This document shows positions 1 to 8,153 of a DNA stretch of 64,000 nt, one piece after another. Each line of letters begins with the position of its first letter. The first letter of the stretch is position 1. Origin of the DNA: Bacteroidota bacterium (lineage in GTDB: Bacteria > Bacteroidota > Bacteroidia > UKL13-3); contig JAZKBU010000004.1 in assembly GCA_040388375.1 (NCBI GenBank), positions 372,001 to 436,000 of the forward strand, given 5' to 3'. The position numbers and the translations under genes were made by a program. The notes below the pieces were generated by a model. It had not been told where the DNA came from, made no database searches, and saw nothing but the letters and a program-made list of their open reading frames with translations.

Positions 1-256
1 AGCCAAGCCAGTTAAGTCTTACACTCACACCTATGGCAGTATAATCGTTTGGCGTATAAGTTAAGTTGGCTCCTGCTTTTCCTATTACATTAATGTCGCT
101 TTTGTTCGTTAATGCAAATAAACTTACGTTTAATTGGTCGGAAATATCATCAATAAAATACTCCCGTGGTAACTGCTTTCTTCGCAACGAATCCTGAGCG
201 CTTAGTTGATTTAAAAAGCTTAGTAAGCCAAGTATTATGATGAGTATTTTTTTCAA
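1..256 (-). CDS. Partial DUF4421-like outer-membrane protein (N-terminal part)
   Basis: Reading leftwards from 256, an open frame runs off the window edge. It gives a hydrophobic signal peptide (KKILIIILGLLSFLNQLSAQ) followed by a segment with REYFIDDISDQLNVSLF and NLTYTPNDYTAIGVSVRL. This resembles the beginning of DUF4421 proteins of Bacteroidota, which are predicted outer-membrane beta-barrels of unknown role. The only start I can find is TTG at 256-254, because an in-frame TAG lies just upstream and there is no ATG before the signal peptide. The gene is divergent from the amidohydrolase at 323. The family call is moderate; the existence of a secreted protein here is fairly firm. Confidence 0.6.
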   Translation of the reverse strand, partial: MKKILIIILGLLSFLNQLSAQDSLRRKQLPREYFIDDISDQLNVSLFALTNKSDINVIGKAGANLTYTPNDYTAIGVSVRLNWLG

Positions 257-322
257 ACGTTTTTTAGAGCGCTAAAATGATAAAAGGTTTAATTGCTACT
301 ATAAAAATGATAGTTTCGCTGC

Positions 323-1954
323 ATGATTAAAAACTTATTTTACGGTGCAATTATAATCATTCTGCTAAATTCATGTAGTAGTAAACAAAAAGTAGATACA
401 ATTTGTTTTAACGGTCAAATTATTACCGTTGATACTGCCATGAGTAAAAAGCAAGCTTTTGCTATAAGGGATGGTAAGTTTGTTGAAGTAGGTAGTGATG
501 AAAGCATTCTTTCAAAGTATGAAAGTTTACAAAAAATAGACTTAAAGCAACAGTTTGTATATCCGGGTTTAATTGATGCACACAGTCATTTTTATGGCTT
601 GGGAAATTTTTTACAAATGGTTGATTTAACGGGAGCAAAAAGCTGGGATGAATGTGTGCAACGCTGTAAATTATTTTATGCACTGCACAAACCAACTATT
701 TTATTGGGTAGAGGTTGGGACCAGAATTTATGGGACAGCAAAAGCTTTCCAACCAATGATAAACTGAATGAGTTATTTGCTCAAATACCAGTTATGCTTA
801 AAAGAGTTGATGGCCATGCAGCCATGGTAAATGATTGTGTATTGAAATTAGCCCTTATAACAGAAAGCACGAAAGTGAGTGGTGGTTTAGTGGTAACTGC
901 AAATAATAAAGCAACAGGCGTGTTGGTTGATAATGCAGTAGATTTAGTGGAAGCAGTATTGCCTGCAATTACTACCAGCGATAAAATTAAAGCACTGAAA
1001 ATAGCAGAACAGCATTGTTTTAGCTATGGTTTAACAAGTGTATGCGATGCAGGATTGGAGTTAAACATTATACATTTAATTGATAGTTTACAACAAAGCA
1101 ATACATTAGGCATACGCTTATATGCCATGGTAAGTTTAAATGATGAAAATTTAAAAGAAGCACTTCAAATAGGCGTATATAAAACAGATATGTTAAACGT
1201 TTCCAGTTTTAAAATGTATGCCGATGGTTCATTAGGCTCGCGTGGTGCCTGTTTGATTGAACCATATAGTGATGATGTGCACAATAAAGGTTTTTTATTA
1301 ACGGATATTCATAAAATGAAAAAGTATATCCGGCAAATTGCGTTAAGTAAGTTTCAGTTAAACACCCATTGTATTGGCGACTCAACCAACCGATATATTT
1401 TAAAATTATACAGCCAGGCTTTAGGTAAAAGTAACGACAGGCGTTGGCGCATTGAACACGCCCAGGTTGTTAATCCTGCCGATTTAAGTTTATTTAAGGA
1501 GTATGCCATTATACCTTCAGTTCAACCTACACACGCTACCAGCGATATGTATTGGGCCGTAGATAGATTAGGCAAAGAACGCATTAAACAAGCCTATGCT
1601 TATCAAACATTGCTGCAACAAAACAATTGGCTACCATTAGGTACAGATTTTCCTGTAGAGTCGGTTTCACCTTTTTATACTTTTTATGCAGCAGTATCAA
1701 GGCAGGATGCTGATAAAAAACCTATAGATGGGTTTAACAAAGAAAATGCTTTAAGTCGTGAACAGGCTTTAAAAGGTATGACTATTTGGGCGGCTAAAGC
1801 AGCTTTTGAAGAAAACGAAAAAGGAAGTATTGAAACCAATAAAATGGCGGATTTTATAGTTTGCGATATTGATTTATTAAACGAAAAGGATTTACTTAAA
1901 ATACGCAATACCAAACCACAACAAGTATTTGTGGCAGGTAAAAAAGTAAAGTAA
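323..1954 (+). CDS. Amidohydrolase family 3 lipoprotein (YtcJ-like)
   Basis: A 543-residue metal-dependent amidohydrolase, likely acting on an amide or amidine-type substrate that cannot be named from sequence. A lipoprotein signal ends in LLNSC with Cys at about 18, so it should be membrane-anchored outside the cytoplasm. The metal-binding HxH motif lies in PGLIDAHSHF (about 81-90). Further family landmarks are SLGSRGA, RIEHAQVV and LGTDFPVESVSPF towards the C-terminus. Length matches YtcJ-like proteins (about 540). It is a single gene, divergent from the partial gene on the left and convergent with asd. Confidence 0.85.
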   Translation: MIKNLFYGAIIIILLNSCSSKQKVDTICFNGQIITVDTAMSKKQAFAIRDGKFVEVGSDESILSKYESLQKIDLKQQFVYPGLIDAHSHFYGLGNFLQMVDLTGAKSWDECVQRCKLFYALHKPTILLGRGWDQNLWDSKSFPTNDKLNELFAQIPVMLKRVDGHAAMVNDCVLKLALITESTKVSGGLVVTANNKATGVLVDNAVDLVEAVLPAITTSDKIKALKIAEQHCFSYGLTSVCDAGLELNIIHLIDSLQQSNTLGIRLYAMVSLNDENLKEALQIGVYKTDMLNVSSFKMYADGSLGSRGACLIEPYSDDVHNKGFLLTDIHKMKKYIRQIALSKFQLNTHCIGDSTNRYILKLYSQALGKSNDRRWRIEHAQVVNPADLSLFKEYAIIPSVQPTHATSDMYWAVDRLGKERIKQAYAYQTLLQQNNWLPLGTDFPVESVSPFYTFYAAVSRQDADKKPIDGFNKENALSREQALKGMTIWAAKAAFEENEKGSIETNKMADFIVCDIDLLNEKDLLKIRNTKPQQVFVAGKKVK

Positions 1955-1965
1955 ATAAAGCCTGA

Positions 1966-2961
1966 CTAAGCTTTAATTAATTGGTTTGCCAATAAGTATT
2001 CAGCTATTTGTACCGTATTGGTAGCAGCACCTTTGCGCAAATTGTCCGCTACAATCCATAAGTTTAAAGTGTTGGCCTGGCTTTCATCCCTTCTAATTCT
2101 ACCTACAAAAACATCGTCTTTACCATCGGCAAACAGCGGCATAGGGTATATAAAATTATCTACATCATCCTGCAAAGTAACACCAGATGTATGGGCTAAA
2201 ATGTTTTTGACTTCCGCTAAATCAAAATCGTTCTCAAACTCAATGTTTACACTTTCGCTATGCCCACCGGTAGTAGGAATGCGCACACAGGTAGCAGTAA
2301 CTTTTATACTGTCATCTCCCATTATTTTTTTAGTTTCCTTCACCATTTTCATTTCTTCTTTGGTGTAACCATTTTCTAAAAAAACATCTATATGTGGCAA
2401 AGCATTTTTATCAATTTGGTATTTATAAGCCATTTCACCCTGTATACCCTGGCGTTCATTTTCCATTTGCTGTACCGCTTTTACACCGGTACCCGTAACT
2501 GATTGGTAAGTAGAAACCACCACGCGTTTTATTCTATATTTTTTGTGCAAAGGTTGTAAAACCAATACCATTTGTATGGTTGAGCAGTTAGGGTTGGCAA
2601 TAATTTTATCGTTGGTGGTTAATACATGGGCATTTACTTCCGGTACTACTAACTTTTTAGTTTCGTCCATACGCCAAGCAGATGAGTTATCAATAACATA
2701 ACAACCAATTTCAGCAAACTTTGGAGCCCACTCTAAAGAAACACTTCCACCGGCAGAAAATAAAGCTATTTGCGGCTTTGCATCAATGGCTTGTTGCATG
2801 GTATGTAAAGTATATTCCTTGTTATTGAACATTATTTTTTTTCCTGCCGATTTATCAGAAGCAACAGGTATTAATTCAGTAACAGGGAAATTCTTTTCTT
2901 GTAATACTTTTAACATAACAGAGCCTACCAGTCCGGTAGCGCCCACCACAGCCAATTTCAT
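1966..2961 (-). CDS. asd: Aspartate-semialdehyde dehydrogenase
   Basis: This cytoplasmic enzyme reduces aspartyl phosphate to aspartate semialdehyde with NADPH, the branch point to lysine/diaminopimelate, threonine and methionine. The N-terminal nucleotide-binding loop is GATGLVG (residues 7-13), and the catalytic cysteine is in NPNCSTIQM (about Cys126). The GGHSESVNIEF segment carries substrate-binding residues. I start at the ATG at 2961, giving 331 residues, the family norm. An upstream ATG at 3009 would add a non-homologous hydrophobic leader; the adjacent ATG at 2964 is equally possible. It is convergent with the amidohydrolase and divergent from the synthase at 3187. Confidence 0.95.
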   Translation of the reverse strand: MKLAVVGATGLVGSVMLKVLQEKNFPVTELIPVASDKSAGKKIMFNNKEYTLHTMQQAIDAKPQIALFSAGGSVSLEWAPKFAEIGCYVIDNSSAWRMDETKKLVVPEVNAHVLTTNDKIIANPNCSTIQMVLVLQPLHKKYRIKRVVVSTYQSVTGTGVKAVQQMENERQGIQGEMAYKYQIDKNALPHIDVFLENGYTKEEMKMVKETKKIMGDDSIKVTATCVRIPTTGGHSESVNIEFENDFDLAEVKNILAHTSGVTLQDDVDNFIYPMPLFADGKDDVFVGRIRRDESQANTLNLWIVADNLRKGAATNTVQIAEYLLANQLIKA

Positions 2962-3052
2962 CATATCTTTTGTAATAAATATAAGCGCCAAAAATAGCCG
3001 ATAAAACAAGAATTAACAATTTTTAGAAAAGGAAATGTTTTCGACTTGGATG

Positions 3053-3122
3053 ATGTTGGTATATTTTCCTTTTTGGGTTAAATTTTGTTCAATTAATTAG
3101 AAAATACCATTTACACCAACAT
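3053..3122. repeat. Spaced inverted repeat between asd and the synthase gene
   Basis: ATGTTGGT at 3053-3060 is repeated as its exact complement ACCAACAT at 3115-3122. Inside it TATTTTC (3062-3068) is mirrored by GAAAATA at about 3100-3106. It lies in the divergent control region, and a TACATTTG (-7-like) element follows at 3155-3162 for the rightward gene. It could be a regulator site or chance; no function is shown. Confidence 0.3.
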
Positions 3123-3186
3123 TTATCAGCTATTTATTTTTAGCGTAATACCCTTACATTTGCCTCATTATTAAAATTTCTATTAG

Positions 3187-4446
3187 ATGGATTTATTTGA
3201 AAAGCTGAAGACTAAACCGGGTCCGCTTGGGCAACATGGTGATGATAGTTATGGGTATTATATGTTCCCTAAATTAGAGGGAGAAATAGGTCCTCGTATG
3301 TTATTCAGAGGTAAAGAAAAATTAAACTGGAGCTTAAACAATTATTTAGGTTTAGCCAATCATCCGGAAGTACGTAAAACCGATGCAGAAGCAACCGCTC
3401 AATATGGTTTAGCCTACCCAATGGGAGCTAGGATGATGAGTGGAAACACCAGTTTTCACGAACAGTTAGAGCGCGAGTTAGCAGCATTTGTTAGCAAACC
3501 CGATGCAATTTTATTGAATTTCGGATACCAGGGAATGGTTTCTGCTATTGATTGTTTGGTAGACCGCCACGATGTAATAGTATATGATGCCGAAAGCCAT
3601 GCATGTATTTTAGATGGCGTTCGTTTGCACATGGGTAAACGTTTTGTGTTTACACATAATAATATGGAAAGCTTAGAAACCCAGTTAAAGCGTGCGGAAA
3701 GACTCGTAGCTGAAACGGGTGGTTCAATATTGGTTATTACCGAAGGCGTATTTGGTATGACAGGTGCACAAGGCAATATTAAAGCCATAGCTGAGTTAAA
3801 GAAAAAATACAGCTTCCGTTTGTTTGTTGATGATGCGCATGGTTTTGGTACCATGGGTAAAACAGGAGCAGGCGTAGGCGAAGAACAAGGTGTAATGGAT
3901 GCTATAGATGTTTACTTTGGTACCTTTGCTAAAAGTATGGCAGGTATAGGTGGTTTTATAGCTGGTGAAAATTTAGTAATTAAACATTTACGCTACAATA
4001 TACGTTCTCAGATTTTTGCTAAAAGCTTACCAATGCCAATGGTAATAGGTGCTTTAAAACGCCTTTCATTGTTACGCGATTTCCCTGAAAACAAAGCCAA
4101 ATTGTGGACTATAGTAAGAGCTTTACAGAGCGGTTTAAAAGAAAATGGGTTCAATATAGGTGTTACTACCACACCGGTTACACCGGTAGTTTTAAATGGT
4201 ACTATACCCGAAGCAACTGCTATTACACATGAATTAAGAGAAGTGTATAATATATTCTGTTCAATAGTTGTTTACCCTGTAGTACCAAAAGGAATGATTA
4301 TATTGCGTTTAATTCCGACAGCGGCACATACTTTAGCAGATGTAACAGAAACCATTGCTGCCTTTTCAGTTATTAAAGAAAAACTGGATGCAGGTGCTTA
4401 TAAAGAAACAGCATTTGTTTCCATGGGCGATTTGGCTAAAGCGTAA
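3187..4446 (+). CDS. Alpha-oxoamine synthase family enzyme (serine palmitoyltransferase / cysteate acyltransferase type)
   Basis: A 419-residue PLP enzyme of fold type I. This family condenses an amino acid with an acyl-CoA or acyl-ACP. Seen: NNYLGL (51-56), the PLP-contacting VDDAHGFG (214-221), and the Schiff-base lysine in FGTFAKSMAGIGG (about Lys249). In Bacteroidota such enzymes start sphingolipid synthesis (serine plus palmitoyl) or sulfonolipid synthesis (cysteate plus acyl). Sequence alone does not settle the amino acid, and 2-amino-3-ketobutyrate ligase or KAPF-type activity is less likely because no tdh or bio gene is nearby. The N-terminal block with GPLGQHGDDSYGYY and KLEGEIGPRM appears typical of a Bacteroidota-specific subgroup. 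It is a single gene. Confidence 0.8.
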   Translation: MDLFEKLKTKPGPLGQHGDDSYGYYMFPKLEGEIGPRMLFRGKEKLNWSLNNYLGLANHPEVRKTDAEATAQYGLAYPMGARMMSGNTSFHEQLERELAAFVSKPDAILLNFGYQGMVSAIDCLVDRHDVIVYDAESHACILDGVRLHMGKRFVFTHNNMESLETQLKRAERLVAETGGSILVITEGVFGMTGAQGNIKAIAELKKKYSFRLFVDDAHGFGTMGKTGAGVGEEQGVMDAIDVYFGTFAKSMAGIGGFIAGENLVIKHLRYNIRSQIFAKSLPMPMVIGALKRLSLLRDFPENKAKLWTIVRALQSGLKENGFNIGVTTTPVTPVVLNGTIPEATAITHELREVYNIFCSIVVYPVVPKGMIILRLIPTAAHTLADVTETIAAFSVIKEKLDAGAYKETAFVSMGDLAKA

Positions 4447-4527
4447 GCCAGCTTACAATTAAATATATAATTTAGAAAAATTTTAGGTTTAATTTTTCTA
4501 TTTTTGAAAGTATAAACAAAAAAGAAA

Positions 4528-4998
4528 ATGAAAAAGATAGCAATCATATTAAGTGTATTTATAGTAGTACTAGGCTTATTTGCTTTTAAACCACAAACGG
4601 AAGAAGTAAAGTGGCTTAATTTTAACGATGGATATAAACTGGCTAAAAAGAAAAACAAAATAATTTTAGTTGATGTGTATACAGAATGGTGTGGCTGGTG
4701 TAAACGTATGGATAGAGATACCTATGCTAAACCAAGTATTGTAAATGCACTAAACAAAGATTACGTAGTGGTTAAATTTAACCCGGAGGTAACAGGTGTA
4801 ACTTATAGCTATAATGGTAAAACATACGATGGACCAGGCTTAGCTGGAGCTATTAGCAATAATAGTATTAGTGGTTATCCTACAACTGTTTTTATCAATC
4901 CTAAATCGCATAAAACAAAATTAGAAGTAGGTTATAAAAACGAAGCCGATATGAGCGTAATTTTAGTTGATATTCAAAAAAGTTTAAAAGGGCAATAA
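4528..4998 (+). CDS. Secreted thioredoxin-fold protein (thioredoxin_7 type)
   Basis: A 156-residue protein with an N-terminal hydrophobic segment (about 3-20) and then a thioredoxin fold. The redox motif is WCGWC (Cys55 and Cys58), in the context DVYTEWCGWCKRMDRDTY typical of thioredoxin_7/DUF255-like domains. GYPTTVFINP holds the cis-proline. It probably acts in the periplasm as a thiol-disulfide enzyme on unknown partners. It is expressed alone and closed by the hairpin at 5030-5058. Confidence 0.8.
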   Translation: MKKIAIILSVFIVVLGLFAFKPQTEEVKWLNFNDGYKLAKKKNKIILVDVYTEWCGWCKRMDRDTYAKPSIVNALNKDYVVVKFNPEVTGVTYSYNGKTYDGPGLAGAISNNSISGYPTTVFINPKSHKTKLEVGYKNEADMSVILVDIQKSLKGQ

Positions 4999-5029
4999 AT
5001 ACTTTTAGAACGCGTTATATGTAATTTAG

Positions 5030-5058
5030 AAAGGCTGCCTCAAAAGGGCAGCCTTTTT
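5030..5058 (+). terminator. Rho-independent terminator after the thioredoxin gene
   Basis: Stem AAGGCTGCC / GGCAGCCTT around a short AAAA-containing loop, followed by a T run. It lies about 30 bp after the stop codon. Confidence 0.85.
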
Positions 5059-5108
5059 ATATGCTTATTTGTTTGCCACATAGCCTCCTTTTTACGGCTC
5101 AAATTTTT

Positions 5109-5139
5109 TTTGGAAATGCCAATCCGTTTTTTATCTTCG
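5109..5139 (+). promoter_or_regulatory. Candidate promoter of the TetR gene
   Basis: TTTG at 5109-5112 and TATCTTCG at 5132-5139 are 19 bp apart. This matches the Bacteroidota pattern TTTG-N19-TAnnTTTG with one mismatch. The palindrome at 5140-5155 begins immediately after it. Confidence 0.45.
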
Positions 5140-5155
5140 CCTAACAAATGTTAGG
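5140..5155. promoter_or_regulatory. Palindromic operator candidate before the TetR gene
   Basis: CCTAACA-AA-TGTTAGG is a perfect 7-bp inverted repeat with a 2-bp centre. It sits between the -7-like element and the ATG at 5158, over the likely transcription start. Position and symmetry fit an autoregulatory TetR operator. No second copy was noticed before paaA. Confidence 0.55.
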
Positions 5156-5157
5156 TT

Positions 5158-5760
5158 ATGGCTGAATCGTTGAACATCAATAGAAAAGACCAGATAGTAG
5201 ATGCAGCCGCATTGCTATTTAAACAAAAAGGATATGTTTCCACCAGTATGCGCGATTTGGCAACTGAATTAGGTATAGAAGCAGCAAGTATTTATCACCA
5301 CATTAAATCGAAAGAAGAACTTTTAGAAAGCATTTGTTTCGATATGGCCAATAAATTTATATCAAACGCCAAAGAGGTAAACGATATTTATTTTAACGCA
5401 GAAGAGCGTTTGCGCATGGCTATTAAATTACACATAGAAACCATTACAGAAAATCAAAACCAATCTGCTGTGTTTTTAAGCGAGTGGCGTAATTTAAGTG
5501 AGCCTAAATTGGGCTTGTTTAAGCAATTACGTAATCAATACGAAAACCAGTTTACCATTATTTTAATTGATGGCGAAAATGAGGATATTTTTGACCAGAC
5601 AGACAAAAAATTTGCCGTGTTAAGTATTCTTTCAACTATCAATTTTGTAAACGAATGGTATAACCCGGAAGGTAAAATGAACGCTGCAGAAATAGCAGAA
5701 AAACTAAGTAATTTTATTATGGGTGGTTTACGCAAACGTTTGGTAACGGACGTATTATAG
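5158..5760 (+). CDS. TetR family regulator, probably of the paa genes
   Basis: A 200-residue TetR-type repressor. The N-terminal helix-turn-helix is clear: IVDAAALLFKQKGY, then TSMRDLATELGIEAASIYHHIKSKEELL (about residues 10-60). The rest is the helical ligand-binding domain. It ends 58 bp before paaA on the same strand. TetR-type PaaR repressors responding to phenylacetyl-CoA are known in other bacteria, so phenylacetyl-CoA is the natural guess for the ligand; this is inference from position. A perfect palindrome just before its start suggests it represses itself. Confidence 0.85.
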   Translation: MAESLNINRKDQIVDAAALLFKQKGYVSTSMRDLATELGIEAASIYHHIKSKEELLESICFDMANKFISNAKEVNDIYFNAEERLRMAIKLHIETITENQNQSAVFLSEWRNLSEPKLGLFKQLRNQYENQFTIILIDGENEDIFDQTDKKFAVLSILSTINFVNEWYNPEGKMNAAEIAEKLSNFIMGGLRKRLVTDVL

Positions 5761-5783
5761 ACCATAGCCAATAGACTATGGTC
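5760..5783. repeat. Inverted repeat between the TetR gene and paaA
   Basis: GACCATAG at 5760-5767 and CTATGGTC at 5776-5783 form a perfect 8-bp inverted repeat, followed by the related words GTCCATGGACTAT. It is not the CCTAACA palindrome of the TetR promoter. It may be a weak hairpin or a regulator site for paaA. Confidence 0.4.
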
Positions 5784-5818
5784 CATGGACTATCAACTGA
5801 CAACTAAGAAAAAAATAT

Positions 5819-6808
5819 ATGTACGGAAATGCTTACATCGATCCAAACGAAAAACCCAAATCAATTATTGATGGGGAGGATCCAATTAAATTAGCTGAAT
5901 TTGAAGCACGTATTGCACGTGGCGAAAAAATTGAACCAAGAGATTGGATGCCGCGTGAGTACAGAAAACAATTAATCAGGATGATTGAACAACACGGTCA
6001 TTCAGAAATTATTGGTGCTTTACCAGAAGGAACATGGATTACCCGTGCACCCGGTTTTAAACGCAAATTGGCTTTAATGGCTAAAGTACAGGATGAAGTT
6101 GGTCATGCACAACTATTATACAGTGCGGCAGAAACACTAGGTAAAAACCGCGAAGCCATGATTAACGATTTAATTACTGGTAAATCAAAATATTCAAACG
6201 TATTTAACTATCCTGCATATACCTGGGCTGATGCTTGTATTATAGCCTGGTTAATTGATGCCGGAGCTATTATTAACCAAGTAGCCAATGCCAAAGGAAG
6301 TTACGGCCCTTATTGCCGTGCCTTAGATAGAATTTGCACAGAAGAAAGTTTCCATTTAAAATACGGACACGATAATGTAGTAACATTGGCTACAGGAACA
6401 CCTACACAACGCAAAATGGTGCAAGAGGCATTAACCCGTTGGTGGCCACCTATTATGCATTTCTTTGGCCCAAGCGATAAAATTTCGAGCCATACAGAAA
6501 TACTAATGAAGTGGAAAGTGAAGATGGCTACTAACGATGATATGCGTCAACAATTCTTAAACATGTATGTACCCAAAATTTGGGATTTAGGTTTAACTGT
6601 TCCCGATGCTAATTTGAAGAAAAATGAAGAAACAGGTAAATGGGATTATACCGAGCCGGATTGGGATGAATTTAAACGCGTAATCAATGGTGGTGGCCCA
6701 TGCAATGCAGAGCGTTTAGCGGTGCGCAGAATGGCTGAAGAAAAAGGCCGTTGGGTGCGCCAGGCATTATTGAACAAGTCAGAAAAATATGTATTGCCAT
6801 TAGCTTAA
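5819..6808 (+). CDS. paaA: Phenylacetyl-CoA epoxidase subunit PaaA
   Basis: Catalytic subunit of the 1,2-phenylacetyl-CoA epoxidase, the oxygenase that opens aerobic phenylacetate degradation. The protein has 329 residues, close to the family's 310-330. It is a four-helix-bundle diiron protein: the ligand motifs are in [13 protein letters not shown] (91-103) and [12 protein letters not shown] (175-186). The N-terminal [12 protein letters not shown] and [13 protein letters not shown] are characteristic of PaaA. It is followed by paaB after 99 bp and then paaC. Confidence 0.97.
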   Translation: MYGNAYIDPNEKPKSIIDGEDPIKLAEFEARIARGEKIEPRDWMPREYRKQLIRMIEQHGHSEIIGALPEGTWITRAPGFKRKLALMAKVQDEVGHAQLLYSAAETLGKNREAMINDLITGKSKYSNVFNYPAYTWADACIIAWLIDAGAIINQVANAKGSYGPYCRALDRICTEESFHLKYGHDNVVTLATGTPTQRKMVQEALTRWWPPIMHFFGPSDKISSHTEILMKWKVKMATNDDMRQQFLNMYVPKIWDLGLTVPDANLKKNEETGKWDYTEPDWDEFKRVINGGGPCNAERLAVRRMAEEKGRWVRQALLNKSEKYVLPLA

Positions 6809-6907
6809 GACTTATTGATTATTTCGGGTTGAATATTAATTATGAAGAGTTAAAACAAATAATTAATAAAAAACAACACGCAATAGATAACACGTAATAA
6901 TAAAGAA

Positions 6908-7282
6908 ATGATAAACTCATTAGACCCGAGGATAGCGAGGGAAAAAATAGCAGAAGACAATACCATTGCGCCATTAACCGATATGGATAATTGGGAAACG
7001 TATGAAGTATTTCATCAAAAAAAACGTGGTGACCAACATGTACACGTTGGTATTGTGCATGCCCCTAATGCAGAAATGGCTTTACTTTTTGGTAAAGATC
7101 AATTTGGCAGACGCGGTATAACAGCTAATATTTGGGTGGTAAAAACCAGCAATGTTTTTTGTACCGAATACGAAGACCAGGATATTTTTGAAACTACGCC
7201 TGAGAAACAATACCGCGAAGCAGGTGGGTATAAAGTAATGGATAAGATTAATAAATATAAGAAAGAGAATAAGGCAGTTTAA
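6908..7282 (+). CDS. paaB: Phenylacetyl-CoA epoxidase subunit PaaB
   Basis: Small structural subunit of the epoxidase, 124 residues, bridging the PaaA/PaaC heterodimers in characterised complexes. The core WETYEVFHQKKRGDQHVHVGIVHAPNAEMAL is split by family convention into WETYEVF and the HVHVG(I/S)(V/L)HAP block, both present here. ANIWVVKTSN and DQDIFETTPEKQYRE complete the PaaB signature. The first 30 residues precede the conserved core and are variable. It lies 31 bp before paaC and is probably in the same transcript. Confidence 0.95.
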   Translation: MINSLDPRIAREKIAEDNTIAPLTDMDNWETYEVFHQKKRGDQHVHVGIVHAPNAEMALLFGKDQFGRRGITANIWVVKTSNVFCTEYEDQDIFETTPEKQYREAGGYKVMDKINKYKKENKAV

Positions 7283-7313
7283 TCGCGAATTCAAATCTTA
7301 CAATTTTAAGTAC

Positions 7314-8063
7314 ATGGAACACATCAAAGAATTATTATATAAAATGGCCGATGACCTTTTGGTATTAGGTCATAGAAACAGTGAATGGACAGGATTAGGC
7401 CCAATATTAGAAGAGGATATTGCTTTCTCATCAATGGCACAGGATAAAATTGGTCACTCACAAGCCTTGTTTCAAATACTGCATGAATTAGGCGAAGCAG
7501 AGCCGGATACGAATGCATTTATGCGTGAAGCAAAACAGTTTCACAATGCACAGTTGCTTGAGTTGCCAAACGATGATTATGATTTTTCAACCATACGTCA
7601 TTTCTTGTTTGACCACGCAGACCAGTTGCGTTTTGATAACTTAGCCAACAGTAGTTTTGAACCACTGGCTAAGGTAGCACGTAAAATAAAAGGCGAGTTA
7701 AAATACCATGTTTTTCATGCTGATATTTGGTTAAACAAATTGGGCAATGGAAATGAGGAAAGCCATGCACGTATGCAAACGGCTTTAAATCATGCATGGA
7801 ATTATGCATTGGGTATATTTGAAGAAAGTAAATTGGAGAAAGAGTTAATAGACAACAATGTATTTGAAGGTGAAGTATCTTTAAAAAATCGTTGGTTAGC
7901 CGTTATCACTCCTCTTATAGAAAAAGCCAATTTAAAAATTCCTGATGAAAAACACTGGGCACCTGTTTTAGGAGGCAGAACAGGTTACCATACAGAGCAT
8001 TTAGAGCAACTGGTAAATGAAATGAGCGAAGTGTTTAAAATTGAGCCAAACGCTGAATGGTAA
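7314..8063 (+). CDS. paaC: Phenylacetyl-CoA epoxidase subunit PaaC
   Basis: Structural partner of PaaA, 249 residues. It has the same ferritin-like fold with partial metal-ligand remnants. Recognisable blocks are LGHRNSEWTGLGPILEEDIAFSSMAQDKIGHS (in part), RHFLFDHADQLRF and RTGYHTEHLEQLVNEM at the C-terminus. It is the last gene of this stretch and is followed by a strong terminator. paaD is not next but 4.7 kb further on, and paaE, the reductase, is absent from the window. Confidence 0.95.
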   Translation: MEHIKELLYKMADDLLVLGHRNSEWTGLGPILEEDIAFSSMAQDKIGHSQALFQILHELGEAEPDTNAFMREAKQFHNAQLLELPNDDYDFSTIRHFLFDHADQLRFDNLANSSFEPLAKVARKIKGELKYHVFHADIWLNKLGNGNEESHARMQTALNHAWNYALGIFEESKLEKELIDNNVFEGEVSLKNRWLAVITPLIEKANLKIPDEKHWAPVLGGRTGYHTEHLEQLVNEMSEVFKIEPNAEW

Positions 8064-8083
8064 ACAATAATTAAAGATAAAAA

Positions 8084-8117
8084 CAAAAAGCTACTGTTGA
8101 AACAGTAGCTTTTTTGT
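8084..8117 (+). terminator. Terminator after paaC
   Basis: Stem AAAAAGCTACTGTT / AACAGTAGCTTTTT around GAA, followed by T-rich DNA. Because both flanks are A/T runs it can also serve the leftward tolC gene that ends at 8154. Confidence 0.9.
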
Positions 8118-8153
8118 TTTAGAAAAAGTAAACAAACAAATTATTAAAGGCCA

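Noticed and set aside
3456-3854. 132-codon frame on the minus strand
   Set aside because: It is antisense to the PLP-dependent synthase and has no features of its own.
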